Positions 12,397-24,436 of a DNA stretch of 64,000 bases are shown in pieces (the stretch's first letter is position 1; each line of letters starts with the position of its first letter). Position numbers and translations under genes: made by a program. The DNA comes from Smallanthus sonchifolius. Its lineage: Eukaryota > Streptophyta > Magnoliopsida > Asterales > Asteraceae. The notes beneath the pieces were generated by a model, which was not told the origin of the DNA, did no database searches, and worked only from the letters and a program-made list of their open reading frames with translations. The stretch is from the NCBI GenBank assembly GCA_023525975.1, contig CM042030.1:21074350-21138349 (forward strand). Reading direction: 5' to 3'.

Positions 12397-12716
12397 AATA
12401 TCTGGAGGTTTTATAAGACAGGTACTGTATCAGCACGGACGAATAGACGAAGCTTCTGGCATCCAAGTACGACAAGCTAGTCAAGTTCTGTTTTGACTAC
12501 AAGAAGAGGATGGGAAGCGACTCTCAAGCTGAAGATCAGTAGAGACTGAAGACATCTCCAGCGCTGCTGTCAATGGGGAGTCTGTAGAGGCATTTCCTGG
12601 TGGCAGGCACTCTGAAGATTGTACTGTGTTTATTTGTGTCTTTTATATGTTTGTGTAATTCAGTCTCTGTTATTTCTGTTTCATCAAGTTGTAGTCGTTT
12701 GTGTTTGAACATGTCA

Positions 12717-12806
12717 TGTACGCACTAAGCAAGTACGCATGCTTGGCTCTGAGTACTTAGCCTTGTACGCAGGAGGTTGTTCCTGCGTACTAGATAGTAC
12801 GCAGGC
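12717..12806. repeat. Palindrome array downstream of X1 ORF
   Basis: Three variants of the TGCGTACTT palindrome start near 12717, 12750 and 12784 (33 and 34 bp apart). The array ends about 16 bp before a TATA box at 12820. Confidence 0.75.
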
Positions 12807-12819
12807 TCCGGTCCATTAG

Positions 12820-12827
12820 TATAAATA
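12820..12827 (+). promoter_or_regulatory. TATA box after X1 3' array
   Basis: TATAAATA follows the array in the same spacing seen at 8605. It is probably the U3 promoter of a 3' LTR whose right end is cut near 13054. Confidence 0.45.
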
Positions 12828-13054
12828 GCCGGTTCTAGTTCTGTCTTAGTACGCTTTCATTTACCTTGTACGCAGATCATACTGAGAGAAAATTTGTAAC
12901 CGGTTGTTGAATGCTAATAGACTGAGTTTGTTTTACTCGTGTTTGTTATCATTATCTTGTCGTGATTGTTCACCTAGTCATAGAGGATTCCACACTCTGT
13001 TTGACTAGCCACACACTTATACGTGAAAGACCCATAACCCACGGGAGCTACAAA

Positions 13055-13536
13055 TGGTGGTGGTTTGTGTTGTGATGTTTCCATTTGAACGGCAAAGTCA
13101 TCTATTTATAGGGATGAGATGGTGGCGGACCGCTAAGAAAGGTGGTAGCGGTCTGCTACCACCCACTGGCCAGCTATCTGGAGTATTCCCCACGTGGCGG
13201 ACCGTTAAGGTCCTGGGTAGCGGTCTGTTACCCTTTTCTTTTATGCGAGTCAGCTGACACGCGTCATGCTCTCGTTATCCGGGCCCGTTTGTGGCTGGCG
13301 GACTGTTACCCTCTCTGGTGGCGGTCTGTCATAGGGCTGCGTCAGCAACGCACACCACCGCCATGTGTCATTCTCCCATCATTACCTTCGTCCACACATA
13401 GCGGACCGTTATAGGGCTTGTAGAGGTCCTCTACCGGCTGATTTTCCATATTTTCTTTATTTCCAGTCTCTCAACTTTGGGATATTTACACTTTAGTCCC
13501 TGGGCTTTATATATTCTTAAAAATCGGGGTGTTACA
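13055..13536 (-). mobile_element. Minus-strand LTR fragment, family of element A
   Basis: The right edge reads TGTAACACCCCG on the minus strand. On that strand four palindrome pairs (13432 back to 13124) are followed by a TATA box (CTATAAATAG near 13102-13111), the same order as in the LTR at 6394. The left end is cut near 13054 where X1 sequence begins. It is a truncated or solo LTR. Confidence 0.65.
13124..13432. repeat. Four palindrome pairs (AGCGG-A-CCGCT type)
   Basis: Copies start at 13124/13147, 13196/13219, 13297/13320 and 13400/13422, so each pair is 22-23 bp apart with one A-centred and one T-centred member. The pair-to-pair distances (72, 101, 103 bp) resemble those in the LTR at 6394 (52, 101, 98 bp). 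Confidence 0.8.
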
Positions 13537-16500
13537 TATAGGAAGCTCGAGCGGATTTGGGAATTGCATCTGAACCAAAAACCAGACGGAGTAGTAGGTA
13601 TAAAGTAAGTTGCCTTTCGGATGATATGATGGGTCAATCATTTGTTGGGGGCGGTTTGCTTTCGTGCAAGGCCCCGCAGCAGTCAATACAAGACTTATAG
13701 GAGGACCCTCTTTGCGACTTGCTTGTTTGCGCTACGAACCAATGCAACCTTGTGCTCTCCGTTTTGGAAATATTACATGTTAGAACTTATATCAGAAATG
13801 AATGATCATAAAAATTTAGGTTCATAAAATATGTAGACATTTAGTTATATTACATATATAACTTGTACATACATGATGCCATTTATATAGCAAAAGTCAA
13901 GCTACAAACTCACTCACTAAACATGGATTCACATGAAAATAAATATTTTGGATCTTGAATTTATAAAAACTAGTAACTTTTTTTATTAAACTTGCAATTT
14001 ATGATTTTTTATCATAAGGTTTTATAAAAACTAACCTAACTAGGCCATTTGTCATTTTATTTACTTAATAAAATCGGTTTTCATAAATCAAATTAACCAA
14101 GTAACTTAATCTATTTAATCTAGTTAGTTAATGATATGTTATTTAAAATAAAAACCTAATTAAAACTAATTAGCTAGCATGATGACACCTATCATCACAT
14201 TTTGCCACACTCAACCTCCTTGATACACATACACACTTAATCATCAAGCCTAGCCTAGTCACACTCCTCTATCCTTTCTTGTTCTCGGTTGAGCCTCACA
14301 CAAACACAAAACTCTTCCATTTCCTTTAGATCAAACTCCTCTCTCAAGTGTTCTTGAATGACCATAAGCAAAACTCAGAATTTTCGGAGGTTTAAGGGTT
14401 GTCAAGAATCCAATGTATGATCATCATGCACAAGTTCATCACTACACACACCTAAAAACCCTAATTCGGGTTTTGATTCTTGATTCTCATTCTAAGTGTT
14501 GTTAATCACTAACTTTTGATACAAAACCTTTATAAACTTATATATAAACGATTTGAACAAAAACATATGATTTTAGAACATAAAATCAAGCTCTAATGTG
14601 AAGAACAAACTAAGAACACACACTAAAATATACACTTAAGGTGTATAAGTTCTTGACTTTTCTTGCTACTGTTTTGGTTTAATCATGTTTATAGAGGCTT
14701 ATATCAATGATCAAATAGCTAATCTACCACATTTAATCAAATCCTTAACCTTAAAGAGCAAATGTATGATCTTTAGACTAGTTCCTACATAAAAATGGTA
14801 TTAGAATATGGGGATTCTTCGAAATTAGTAGGTATGGGGGTAATATGATGAAATTTGAAGGTGGAAACTAGAAATTCGAATTTATAAATTAACTATTAAT
14901 TTAATAAGGGAAAATCGGGAAAAATAGCTTCGCTAGTCCAAAAACTCCCAAAATTTAAATGGATGTTTATAAAGTATAAAAAAGCTTAAAAACTAAAATT
15001 TACAATTTTTGGAAATTTATTTGATTTTATTTGGAATTAATTGTATTTAACAAACACATATTTTTAAACCGGATTTCCTGTAGTTCAATTGATGTAATTT
15101 TTTATTGGAGTCTCATATGATTAAGCTTACTGTATGAATTTCATATTTTTTGGATACTTGTGCTATTTATTGGTTAAATGGATTATTTAATGAATTAAAA
15201 ATAGATTATAATATCAAAATTTCGAGGAAAAATAAGATAACTTCTTTTTACAATAATATGTAGATATAGAAACTGTTTTGGAATGATAAATTTTTATAAA
15301 AGGTAATTAAACATTATTTATGGATGAAAAAAGAAGAAAATTTGGACAAATTAATCATAATTATTTATTTTAAATCTAAGTTTACACATTTATAAATATA
15401 GTTCATGTAATTACAAATATTTTATGACATCAAAAACCATTTGTTACTAAATTGATCATTTTGTTAGACCTAGAGAAACTTGACAGTAGTATTTTTTGTT
15501 TTGTGTAAACAAAGAGCTAAAGACTCATTTATCCCAAAACCACGAAAATGGAAAAGAAAATTAACATAGTGGAGAAAAGTTATGTATATATGGAGAGATA
15601 TGATGGTGGTGATTGTGGTTGCTGGTTTCTGTCGTCGGATTTGATTCAGAAAATTGACTACTCGCTTGATGGCCACCATGATCTTCATCTTGTTTTATTA
15701 AACCAAGATTCGTTTTTTTGTGGAGAGACGGTGGTGGAAGTTTGCTCCGGTGACTCATCTACCCCCAACGCCACCCCTCTCGTCACCTCCATGTCATCGG
15801 AAACACGATTATAAGGTGGAGGATGAGAAAGGAAGCAAGCTTAGGAGATGATTTAGGTTGGGTATTGGCGACTGTTGGGTGGCCGGTGGTAGTTGTGTCG
15901 ATGGTGGTCAGGTGCCGCCGGCGGTTGTTGTTAAACAGAGAGGTTAAGGCGATGGGCCTAGCTGGTGGCGATAGGCCTTTAAGTGGGTATCTTATTTTAA
16001 CTTTTTTAATATAAGTATATAATAGTCATTTTACACCCATTTAATAGATCCACTACAAGGACCACTCGTGTTACATTTTGACAAATAATTGGACAAACAA
16101 TGTAGTTTTTCAAACTTAGAGACCAAATTTACAATATAAGCAAACAAACCATTCATGTAATTGACTCTAATTATTTTCTATTGAAAATTGCAATCAAACT
16201 AAAACGGTCATAAATTTATTGACCGGATTGCGATCAAGTGGCATTCGGCCTACACAAAAAAGCATAACAATCACGTTCAACAAGGTTCGAAACCGTTACC
16301 AACAAACATTAAAAAACATTCTTTCTAACCACAATATTTTACAAACCCCATGGAAACTTAGTAAATATTTGCAAGTGTTGTGCTAAAATATCCCATCCTC
16401 CTCACTTTTCACACTAAAAGAAAAACAAAACCTAATGTTTTTAGGAGGGTATGATGAAAATTTAGGGGTACGTTATGTTAATAACGATTCAAAACAAGTT

Positions 16501-16547
16501 AGACATTCTTGAGTTTTGAGTTTTGAGGTAAGCTGACCTTTTCTGGG
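13537..16547. other. AT-rich spacer without a supported gene
   Basis: Only short open frames occur here. The parts from 13840 to 14900 and 14900 to 15470 are very AT-rich. 14170-14650 is rich in CA/CT with 'ACACAC' runs, like a leader or LTR interior, but no ends were found. 15550-15990 is GT/GGT-rich with small frames on both strands and no family resemblance. I see nothing else supportable. Confidence 0.6.
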
Positions 16548-17112
16548 TTACAAGCCATTCGGGTGGTGATCGATTTCCCGCAAATAGTTTTGCAAATACG
16601 CAATCCTTTGGTTACTCATGTTTCGAAGCTCTTTCACAAGATTTACGTAATCATGCAAGGGATTTACATGATTTTCTGTCTTGCATCTTTCAAACCCGAT
16701 TCTCAGCATAATTGGAACAGAATAGAAAAGATAGTCATCAGCTTTCCCAAAAGTAGAAACCGCGTGATCCAGATACTCCCTGAAAATCCAAAAGCATTTG
16801 TGGTGGTGGTTGTTGTTCATCACCCAATTCCCAGATTTCTTGGATAACACGAATTTGAAAGTAGCGCACTTTCCTAGATGAAACGGCTGGTCAGGTCTCC
16901 AACCATCGCCTCTTTTGTTGTTATAACCAGGGTAATCTGCTATCTTGAACTTGACACATTCGAGCATGGCTAAGGAGCTTTTGGAAGCAAGATCTTCGAT
17001 ATCCCAAGTTATGAAGGGGCTTGTAGTCTTGTGGGATACATGAATTTCACCGCCTGGACGCAACATACGACTTGCATTTTCAAAGAAACCACGAACCAGA
17101 CTCCTGTGCTTC
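16548..17112 (-). CDS. Exon 3 of BMT5/DUF2431-type methyltransferase
   Basis: The last coding exon starts after acceptor TTGCTTCTAG (AG at 17114-17113) and ends at TAA 16548-16550. It encodes KHRSLVRGFF, the GGEIHVSHKT strand/turn and DYPGYNNKRGDGWRPD, all typical of the domain, then a tail of about 100 residues rich in aromatic and basic positions that varies in the family. There are no stops or frameshifts. Confidence 0.85.
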
Positions 17113-17180
17113 CTAGAAGCAAAAAATGATGGATGAATATGATAGTTTACCAGCACAAATTCATGTAAAAGGGAGCTTAC

Positions 17181-17379
17181 TTGATGACTTGATTATCGTC
17201 TTCTTTCCCCAAAAACCCAGTGTGTGGAAAATTATAAATAACGCGATCAAACTTGCGCATTTGAAGATCAGTGTGATACTTCATTCTCGTTGCATCGACT
17301 CCATGTAACAACTGAGCTCCATAAACATTCAACATTTCCAGGTTTGTTTTTGCTCTCTTGTATTTCTTGATCACAAGGT
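17181..17379 (-). CDS. Exon 2 of BMT5/DUF2431-type methyltransferase
   Basis: Bounded by acceptor TTTTATTAG (17381-17380) and donor CAA|GTAAGC (17180), it joins exon 3 across a 68-bp intron in phase. It encodes the helix after motif I (KKYKRAKTNLEML) and the NFPHTGF motif of the family. Confidence 0.87.
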
Positions 17380-17613
17380 CTAATAAAATGAAATTATTGA
17401 TAACAATATGCCCAAATTAAAAAAATATGATGATGACATGACTCCTTAAAAACTATTACAAATTGTGAAGAGTGTTGAAAATAATTTTGAGGAAAATAAA
17501 AAAAAATAGCCATTTGAACAAGACCATTTCACTACGGATACAAATAAAGCTTAACCCGATAGAAACATGGTGAGTTAAGGACCCAATTAGATCATCTACA
17601 ATGGGGTTTTTCA

Positions 17614-17833
17614 TGAAGGAATTCAAGCAGATATCAAATTGATCATATACTGCGATGCTTTTATTGATAATCAAACGAGGCTATATAAAGCCTTCAATTA
17701 CAGCCAACTTAAACCAGAAAAGACAGAACAAACCTAACACCCGTTCAAACCTATAACAGATGATTTGAACTAGTAAACATGACTCTACAAACACATGGGA
17801 TTTGGGCCATTATTGAACAAACTGAACTGGACC
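17614..17833 (-). repeat. 3' LTR of the intronic copia element
   Basis: Shares long blocks with 22208-22428 (GAAGGAATTCAAGCAGATAT, GATGATTTGAACTAGTAAAC-type segments) in the same orientation. Confidence 0.75.
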
Positions 17834-17844
17834 AAAGTTTAAAA

Positions 17845-18200
17845 GAACGGAATCGCGCCTCAAGGCGTTTTCCCTTCGTCTCACGAGGCGTAAGCCTAGA
17901 GGCGAACCGAGGCGTAAGCCCGAGGCGGAATTAAAAAACAAATATAAAAATTATATATCTTATAAATATAGAACTTTTCTTAATAATTTCATCATAGAAA
18001 GTCTAAAACATCAAATAAAAATTATATATCTTATAAATATAGAACTTTCCTAACTAATTTCATCATCTAAACCCTAAAACGGCAAGAGGCGCGCCTCGAG
18101 TCGTACGCCTTTAACATTTTTTTGAACGCTTCGACCCTTTGTACAAAAATGGCCGCTGAGGCGTCGTCTCATACTCGGTTTCTTACTGCCTCTCTTACCT
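17845..18200. mobile_element. GAGGCG-rich short insertion inside copia 3' region
   Basis: Both ends are rich in GAGGCG/CGCCTC words that are mutually inverted (GCGCCTCAAGGCG near the left, GGCGCGCCTCGAG near 18088). They flank an AT-rich core made of a tandem duplication of about 65 bp (17940-18000 and 18012-18075). This looks like a small non-autonomous DNA element lying between RNase H and the 3' LTR. Its exact ends are not resolved. Confidence 0.45.
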
Positions 18201-18212
18201 CACGAAAGATCC

Positions 18213-21200
18213 CTAAGATAATGAAATATCACATCGATTGGTTCTCCGATGCATCACTAGGTTTCTTGATAACTTGATCGTCGAGCTGTTGTCACAAAGA
18301 ATCTCTATGGCTCCACTCACGCTTTCTTCTAATTCTTCTAACAGTCCTTTGATCCACACACAATGACACACATAGGCCGTAGCAGCCACATACTCCGCCT
18401 CAGTTGACGATAAGGTCACAGTTTCTTGCTTTCTAGAGCTTCAGCAGATTGCAGCTTTACTCAACAAGAAAGCATATCCAGATGTGCATCGTCGGTCCTC
18501 TACATCCCGTGCATAATCGCTATCAGTAAACGCTTGCAGTTTCACTTTGGATTCTCATTCATACATCAGCCCATAGGTATATGTCCCTTTCAAATATCTC
18601 AAAACTCTCTTTGCAATCAAAATATGCTCTTCCTTTGGATTAGCCATAAACCGAGAAATCAAACTTACCACGTAAATTATATCCGGTCGAGTCACCGTTA
18701 AATACATTAAGCTACTAACTAACCGTTTGTATGTCGTAGCATTGATTTCTTTTCCTACTCCATCTCTCGTCAAAATTGTGCCAGGCACAATAGGGTTCTT
18801 GACTGGGTTACCTTGCCACATGCCAAACCTCTCCAGCACCTTTTTAGCATATTGCTTTTGGCATAGGTAAATTCCAGTAGACTTTTGCTGCACTTATACA
18901 CCAAGAAAGAACCTCATTTTCCCCAAATCCACATACAAACTTGCAATAATTATCTTGTTTCACACATCATTGATAAACAAAGTATGATCATATCGACTTT
19001 TCATGAACCCCTCCCATTTAAAATACCCTTCTATTTGATTAAACCAAGCTCTTGGAGCTTGTTTTAATCCATACAAAGCTCGCTTCAACCTGTATACTTT
19101 GGACTCTTCACCTCTCTTAACAAATCCTTGTGGTTGTTCAACATATACAACCTCTTTGAGCTCCCCGTGCAAGAACGCACTCTTCACATCTAATTGGAAC
19201 ACAATCCAATTTCTTTGCGCCTCCACAGCAAGTAAAGTTCGGATGGTATCCCATCGCGCTACAAGAGCAAAAACCTCGTTGTAGTCGATTCTTTTCCATT
19301 GTGCATACCCCTTCACAACCAAACGTGCCTTGTATTTGTCAACCATCTCATCTTCATTAAACTTTGTCTTGAAAATCCATTTAACACCAATCGTTTTGGT
19401 TTCAACTGGTGCTTCAACTAATTCCCACGTACATTTTTGTTCAATTGCCTTGATTTCACACTCCATTGCTTTGATCCATTTCTCCTCTTTGCACGCCTCT
19501 TCGTATGTTGTTGGATCCTCCAAAGAACTGTACATGTGAAACCCTGCTTCATCCTCAAATGGATCTTCATCAGACAAGCATGCACCATTGTGATAATGTT
19601 GCATCCACACACGTAATTTTTGAACCCTTATCCATGGTTATGCCTGTGTTGACTCTTCAGCGACTGAGACTAAGGTGGTATCTTCGACTTGATTTTCTAG
19701 ATTGGTCGAATTTCCCACGCATTATGAACATAATTCATACCTGATTTGGAGGATTGCCCTCGAGTCAGTGGATGTTGAACTTGGAGTCTGAGTTGCTGCT
19801 TGGTTCTGATCTACCAAAGGTGAGTTCTCTTCTCCCTGCTATTCTTTCTTCTTTTTTCCGTCTCGATTGGGTTGATCTTTCTTTCTCTTCTAAGTTCTCT
19901 TAGATGGTAAATGAAAACGATTAGCCTCACTCGCTTTCTTTTTCATGAATGGCCAAATCTTCACAACCAGTTTCCTGTTTGCTCCATTCTCATCTTCATT
20001 AAAGACTACATCTCAACTCACCACAATCTTCTTTTGAATTGGATCGTATAAACGATATGCCTTTGATTCGGTGCTAATGCCAAGAGAAACGCATTTGTGA
20101 CTCCTAGCATCCAGTTTAGTTCTCAGTTGTTTAGGTATGTGCACGTACCCAATACAACCAAAAACTCGAAAATAATCGACATTTGGTTTGTTCCCGGTCC
20201 AATATTCTTCAGGCACATTATTATCTATGCTGTGACTCATACATCTATTTAGCACATGACAAACCCATTTTGCAGCTTCGGGCCAGAAATATTTTGGCAT
20301 TTCTTTCTCAAATGAAAGGCATTGAACCATATTCATGAGAGTTCGATTTCGGCGTTCAGCCACTACGTTTTGCTGCGGAGTGTACGCTGCTGTCAACTGT
20401 CTTTTAATGTCATTTAGTTCACAAAAGTCATTAAATAAACCTGATGTAAACTCTTGTCTCCTATCACTTCTTAGACTTTTAATCTTAACTTCTACTTCGG
20501 CTTATACTAACACTTCAAACCGTTGCAAGGACTCAAAACGTTCCCCTTTATGTGATAGAAAATAATCCCATGTTTTTCGAGTGTAATCATCGATAAAAAC
20601 AAGAGTGTACCTTTTACCACTTTGGGAAGCAGGAGTAATTAGACAACACAGATCTGTGTGGATCAGCTGCAACTTTTTTTGTAGCTCGCCACTGAATTTG
20701 CTTTGGAACTGATTCTCTTTGTTGCTTCTCGACATTGCATGTCTCACACTTTGGATTTCTCATTTTCGATTTCTCTGTTGCCTTAGGTAATCCTTTAACC
20801 ATCTATTGATACTGCGTAGTTCTAAGTGCTTTGTGATTAACATGAGCAAACCGCCTGTGTCATAATTGATTTCCTTCTTCCCTAACTTGTAAGCAGTGCT
20901 TTGGAAGCGGCTTCATTGGCCCATGTATGGTGAACATTCTATTTCTTATCATAGTAAAGGTGATAATAAGGCCCCTTTCAAGATGATAGACCTTACATAC
21001 GCCTCTCTTATTGACAAAGGTTACATCTTTCTCTTGAAGTTGCCCTACACTAATAAGGTTGAAAGTTAATTCGAGTACATAATACACATTAGTAATTACC
21101 TGAATAATGCCGCCAATTCAATTCGAATATCACCTATGCCTTTGACTCCCAACCTTTTGTCATTATCATGTCTCACTGTGTGATTGTAGCTATCCAGCTG

Positions 21201-22010
21201 TATAAACCATTCCTTTGTCCCCGTCATGTGGTTGGAACATGCCGAGTCCAAAAACCATATGCCTTATGTTGGTGCCCTCTCTATATCAGCGTGCGTAATT
21301 AGCAACAAGTAACAACTCTTCATTCTCATCAAATTCTGCATAGTTAGTTGTCGATTGTTCTCCATTAGGACATTCCCAAGAGAAATGCCTCATTTGACGA
21401 CATCTATAACATTCTACCTTTGCTTTATCAAATGAGGTACGACCTTGTCCTCGTCCACTGCCTCTATTGAATGAGGCCCTACCTCATCCCCTGCCTCGTC
21501 CACCATTTGATTCATGCTCGACCTTCAACACATGTTCCTCAGGAATCTTTCGACGTAGCATTTGTTCATGAACCAATGGTGAACTCTGTAACTTTTCCAG
21601 AGAGAGAATGCTGAGATCCTTAGACTCCTCATTTGAGCAAACCACAAAGTTAAAGTTTTCTGTCACTTTTCGAAGAATTTTTTCAACTATCTTCAAATCG
21701 GGCATATCCTCCCCGCAATTTCGCATCTCATTTGCAGTCACCATTACTCTCCCAAAGTAATCAGTCACTGTCTCCCATGTCTTCATCTCTAGGGTTTCAA
21801 ATTCGCGTCTGAGCCGTTGCAATTGTGCACGTTTGACTCGTGCATTACCTTGGTACTTCATTTTCATAGCTTCCCATATCTGTTTCGTGGTTTTATTTTG
21901 AGTGATTGTCTTCAGAATGTGCTTATTAATCGACTGGAAGAGGTAATTTTTTGCCTTCAATTCTTTAAGCTTCATTTCAGCCAAATTCGTTCTCTGTCTC
22001 TATCAGTTGC
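18213..22010 (-). pseudogene. Copia gag-pol remnant
   Basis: Read on the minus strand from 22010: UBN2-type gag (21984-21484, KQIWEAMKMKYQG, RLRREFETLEM), CCHC knuckle (CYRCRQMRHFSWEC near 21400) and protease (LDSACSNHMTGTKEWF near 21240). Integrase zinc region and core follow (about 21087-20013; TAAYTPQQNVVAERRNRT). Reverse transcriptase spans 19610-18555 (KWIFKTKFNEDE, QLDVKSAFLHGEL, ALYGLKQAPRAW) and RNase H is at 18419-18213 (LSSTEAEYVAA). The order gag-PR-INT-RT-RH is diagnostic for copia. Short LTRs and the UBN2 gag suggest a Tork-like clade. Several frameshifts and stops make it non-functional. Confidence 0.85.
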
Positions 22011-22207
22011 TCATTTGCCGTAGGTTCAGTATACCACTCACCGATACTCTTTAGATAGAAGGAGATTCTCCATTACTAAACTCCAATGATCATAATCACC
22101 ATCAAATTTGGGCACACTAGGATTCTGAAAGATGATGGATTCCCCTCCCATCACTCGCTATCCTCTTTCTCACTATGAACGCTCTGTAATTCGCTTTTAT
22201 ACCACTC

Positions 22208-22428
22208 GAAGGAATTCAAGCAGATATCTAATTGATCATATATTGCGATGCACTTATTGATAATCAAACAAGGCCATAAAGAGCCTTCAATTACAGCTAA
22301 TGTATACCCAAAAAGACACAACAAACCTAACACTCGTTCAAACCTATAACAAATGATTTGAACTAGTAAACATGATTCTACAAACACGCGTGATAAAGGC
22401 CCATTATGGAACAAACTAAACCAAAACA
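22208..22428 (-). repeat. 5' LTR of the intronic copia element
   Basis: The matching direct repeat. On the minus strand it begins TGTTTTGGTTTAG and ends near CCTTCGAG, next to the degenerate primer site. Confidence 0.75.
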
Positions 22429-23225
22429 AACTGAACTTGACTGACCCAATATTTCAATCTAAGGACGCCGAGGTGGAGGCCACATGGAGGAGAGAGCACA
22501 AAGACTTCATGGGTTCCCAAGATAAAAGTCTTTGGTCATTGGAAGAGATGAGGAATTTATGGGAGAGGGAGAGGGAGAGGAGAGAGAATGTTTTAGTAGT
22601 TCATGAATTTAGAGTTTTTGGGTGAGAAAAGGGGTGACGTGGAGTGCCTTTCTCCTCATTGCAGATGCTCCTAACCATTTTCATATGGCAGGCACTCATA
22701 TAATACAAAGATGAACTATAGATTTCTAAAGCAATTTGACCTACAATTAACCTTTTTGCTATTTTCAACCTTTCTTTCTCAGGACCAAATTGAGACTTTA
22801 TCTTCTTCTTCACTCTTTCATTTAATTTAGGAATGGTGTTTTTTTAAGTGGTTCACAGTGGTGCTCACGTAGTGTGGACTCCATCAGTGGAGGTCTAATG
22901 GTCACATTTTTAGGACTTATGGGCGTGCCATCTTCAATTTTTAAAGCAAAACTCGAGTCATTTTGATTGAGTTATACTTGTGCAATGACCAAATAAATAG
23001 TTTAATTTTAAAAAAAGTTATTAAAATGACATTTTAGGTATTGTGTTTCAAGACTCATTATCTATCATATAAATGAAATAAAATTATACAAAACTCAACA
23101 CTAAAGAAGAAGCAGATGCAAAGATTAAATCATTATTTAGGTCAAATACTGGAGTAACAACAACAAATCAAATAAAAAAATATACATGAAGACTGATTAT
23201 TGAAACCCTAGAGATGATTTATTAC
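22429..23225. other. Remainder of intron 1 beyond the copia element
   Basis: Contains a GA-rich low-complexity run (22560-22590) and AT-rich sequence up to the splice donor at 23225. Small frames on both strands show no family resemblance. A segment near 22850-22900 (GGTTCACAGTGGTGC...) may be a further small repeat. Confidence 0.5.
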
Positions 23226-23326
23226 CATAAGAATCGAGCGATGTAGCCACCATGTTATGAGCCGAGCAAAAGACCATAGCCAGACTAAGTGAAAACGAGA
23301 AATCTCCTCCTCCTACCAGCAGTATC
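23226..23326 (-). CDS. Exon 1, downstream half (motif I) of the methyltransferase
   Basis: This piece encodes LLVGGGDFSFSLSLA (SAM-binding loop) and NMVATSLDS, and ends at donor TATG|GTAAT. It joins exon 2 to give ...DSYDLVIKKYK. Its 5' edge is the GTATC target duplication next to the inserted LTR. Confidence 0.85.
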
Positions 23327-23535
23327 TGTTACATGTCAAATAATAAGTAGAGGGGGTCTTTTGTAATTGTAATATAGTGTGAGGTTGTAATTGTAAATTG
23401 GTATCATTGGTTCGTTTAAGTATACGAACCAGTTAATAGAATGGGGGTCGATGATTTGAGAGTTATCTCCTTCTTCTCTGTGTTTCTTCTTCTCTTATCG
23501 ATCATAGGCTTGATTAACCATTTTGTACCGTATCA
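23327..23535 (+). repeat. 5' LTR of the UVR8-carrying element
   Basis: Begins TGTTACATG and ends CGTATCA. It is 209 bp long, and the primer site starts two bases later. Confidence 0.93.
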
Positions 23536-23536
23536 A

Positions 23537-23548
23537 TGGTATCAGAGC
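23537..23548 (+). other. tRNA-iMet primer binding site
   Basis: TGGTATCAGAGC matches the 3' end complement of plant initiator tRNA-Met exactly. Confidence 0.9.
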
Positions 23549-23696
23549 AATCTTTCCTCTGACTATGGGTTAGGGCAGGGACAGTAACAACAACGATTCA
23601 AGAAATAAGGAAACAACGGTTCTTACAGCAACAAATCAAATTAGGGTTGGTTCTTGACAGCAACAATCAGGGAATTTTAGCAACGATCAAGTATTC

Positions 23697-24436
23697 TTGA
23701 AGAATTTTAGCAAGGAATTTCTACTGCAACAAGCAAAGGCAACGATTAAGGTAACAATGGTGCTCTTGTGTTTGTGTGGGGGTTTGATACGGGAGAACAG
23801 GGTTCACGTTTGTGGGACTAGTATGTGTTCTTGCAGTGGGTTACAATTTGAAGGCAGGGTTCATTGTTGTGGCTACAAACCAGATTATTCAAAACCACCA
23901 ACCGATTATGAACTTTGGAGGGGTTTTAGAGGTTTTGATGAATGGATTGGATCACTGAAATGGGGTAAACAGAGTCCCAGCTTGTTCAACACAGGGCATC
24001 AAGAAACAAGAGTTCTAAATACTGCATCATCTATGGAAGAAATCAAGAACTTCCAACAAACAGGTTCATTTCAAGATTATTGTAATACATTGATTTTCTC
24101 CTTAGTAAAGTAATTCTAAGTAAGGATTATGCTGCAAGTTTATTCATGGAGGGTCTGAAACCTGAGATTAGGGGTTGGGTTAAGTTCTTGAGACCAAAAA
24201 CACTCGAAGAGGCTTATGAAGAAGCAAAGAGACAAGATAATTTTCAACAAGGACTGAAAGAGATACTCAAAAGGTTAGAATCTTATTCGTTCAAACCAAC
24301 AAAAAACGAAACCGCACCCCTCATGTTTGATGAAATTGAAAATAGGTGTGAGGTTCAATATTATTTTAATGGTGATGTGTTAGAAATCCATAAGGAAACT
24401 GTTGAGAATTTAAAATCCAAATGCAAGAACCATTGA
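23697..24436 (+). pseudogene. Gag-like frames of the UVR8-carrying element
   Basis: Two frames (23697-24113 and 24146-24436) read as one gag split by a frameshift near 24110-24145. The typical capsid tail is visible: MEGLKPEIRGWVKFLRP, LEEAYEEAKRQDNF. No CCHC knuckle follows. Plant gypsy-type gag proteins have the same 'GL.PEI...V....P.TLEEA' pattern. Confidence 0.6.

Larger units (their letters stand above)
7926..13054 (+). mobile_element. Element X1: FLNRS-ORF element with palindrome arrays
   Basis: This span holds, in order: a palindrome array (8467-8590), a TATA box (8605), a leader with a second array (9147-9235), a decayed long ORF (9365-12396), a third array (12717-12806) and a second TATA box (12820). 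All three arrays use the word TGCGTACTT. The outer array+TATA blocks look like the U3 parts of two diverged LTRs, but I could not align them convincingly outside the arrays, so LTR status is inferred. The exact ends are not resolved. No reverse transcriptase is present, so the element would be non-autonomous. Confidence 0.55.
17614..22428 (-). mobile_element. Copia LTR retrotransposon in intron 1
   Basis: Direct repeats of about 220 bp flank a copia coding region read on the minus strand, the same strand as the host gene. The 5' LTR is at about 22208-22428 and the 3' LTR at 17614-17833. A degenerate tRNA-Met primer site (TGGTATAAAAGCG on the minus strand) adjoins the 5' LTR near 22206. The LTRs differ at many positions, so the insertion is old. 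A clear target duplication was not found. Confidence 0.8.

Noticed and set aside
15548..15814. Possible small host gene on the plus strand
   Set aside because: Overlapping frames on both strands from GGT/CAC-rich sequence, no family similarity and no exon signals that extend it.
17609..22433. Target duplication for the intronic copia element
   Set aside because: Flanks at the inferred LTR ends do not match. Either the ends are off by some bases or the duplication has decayed.
22437..22625. Transposase-like ORF (WRREHKDF...)
   Set aside because: Driven by a GA-rich low-complexity run, with no conserved transposase or SANT residues beyond chance.
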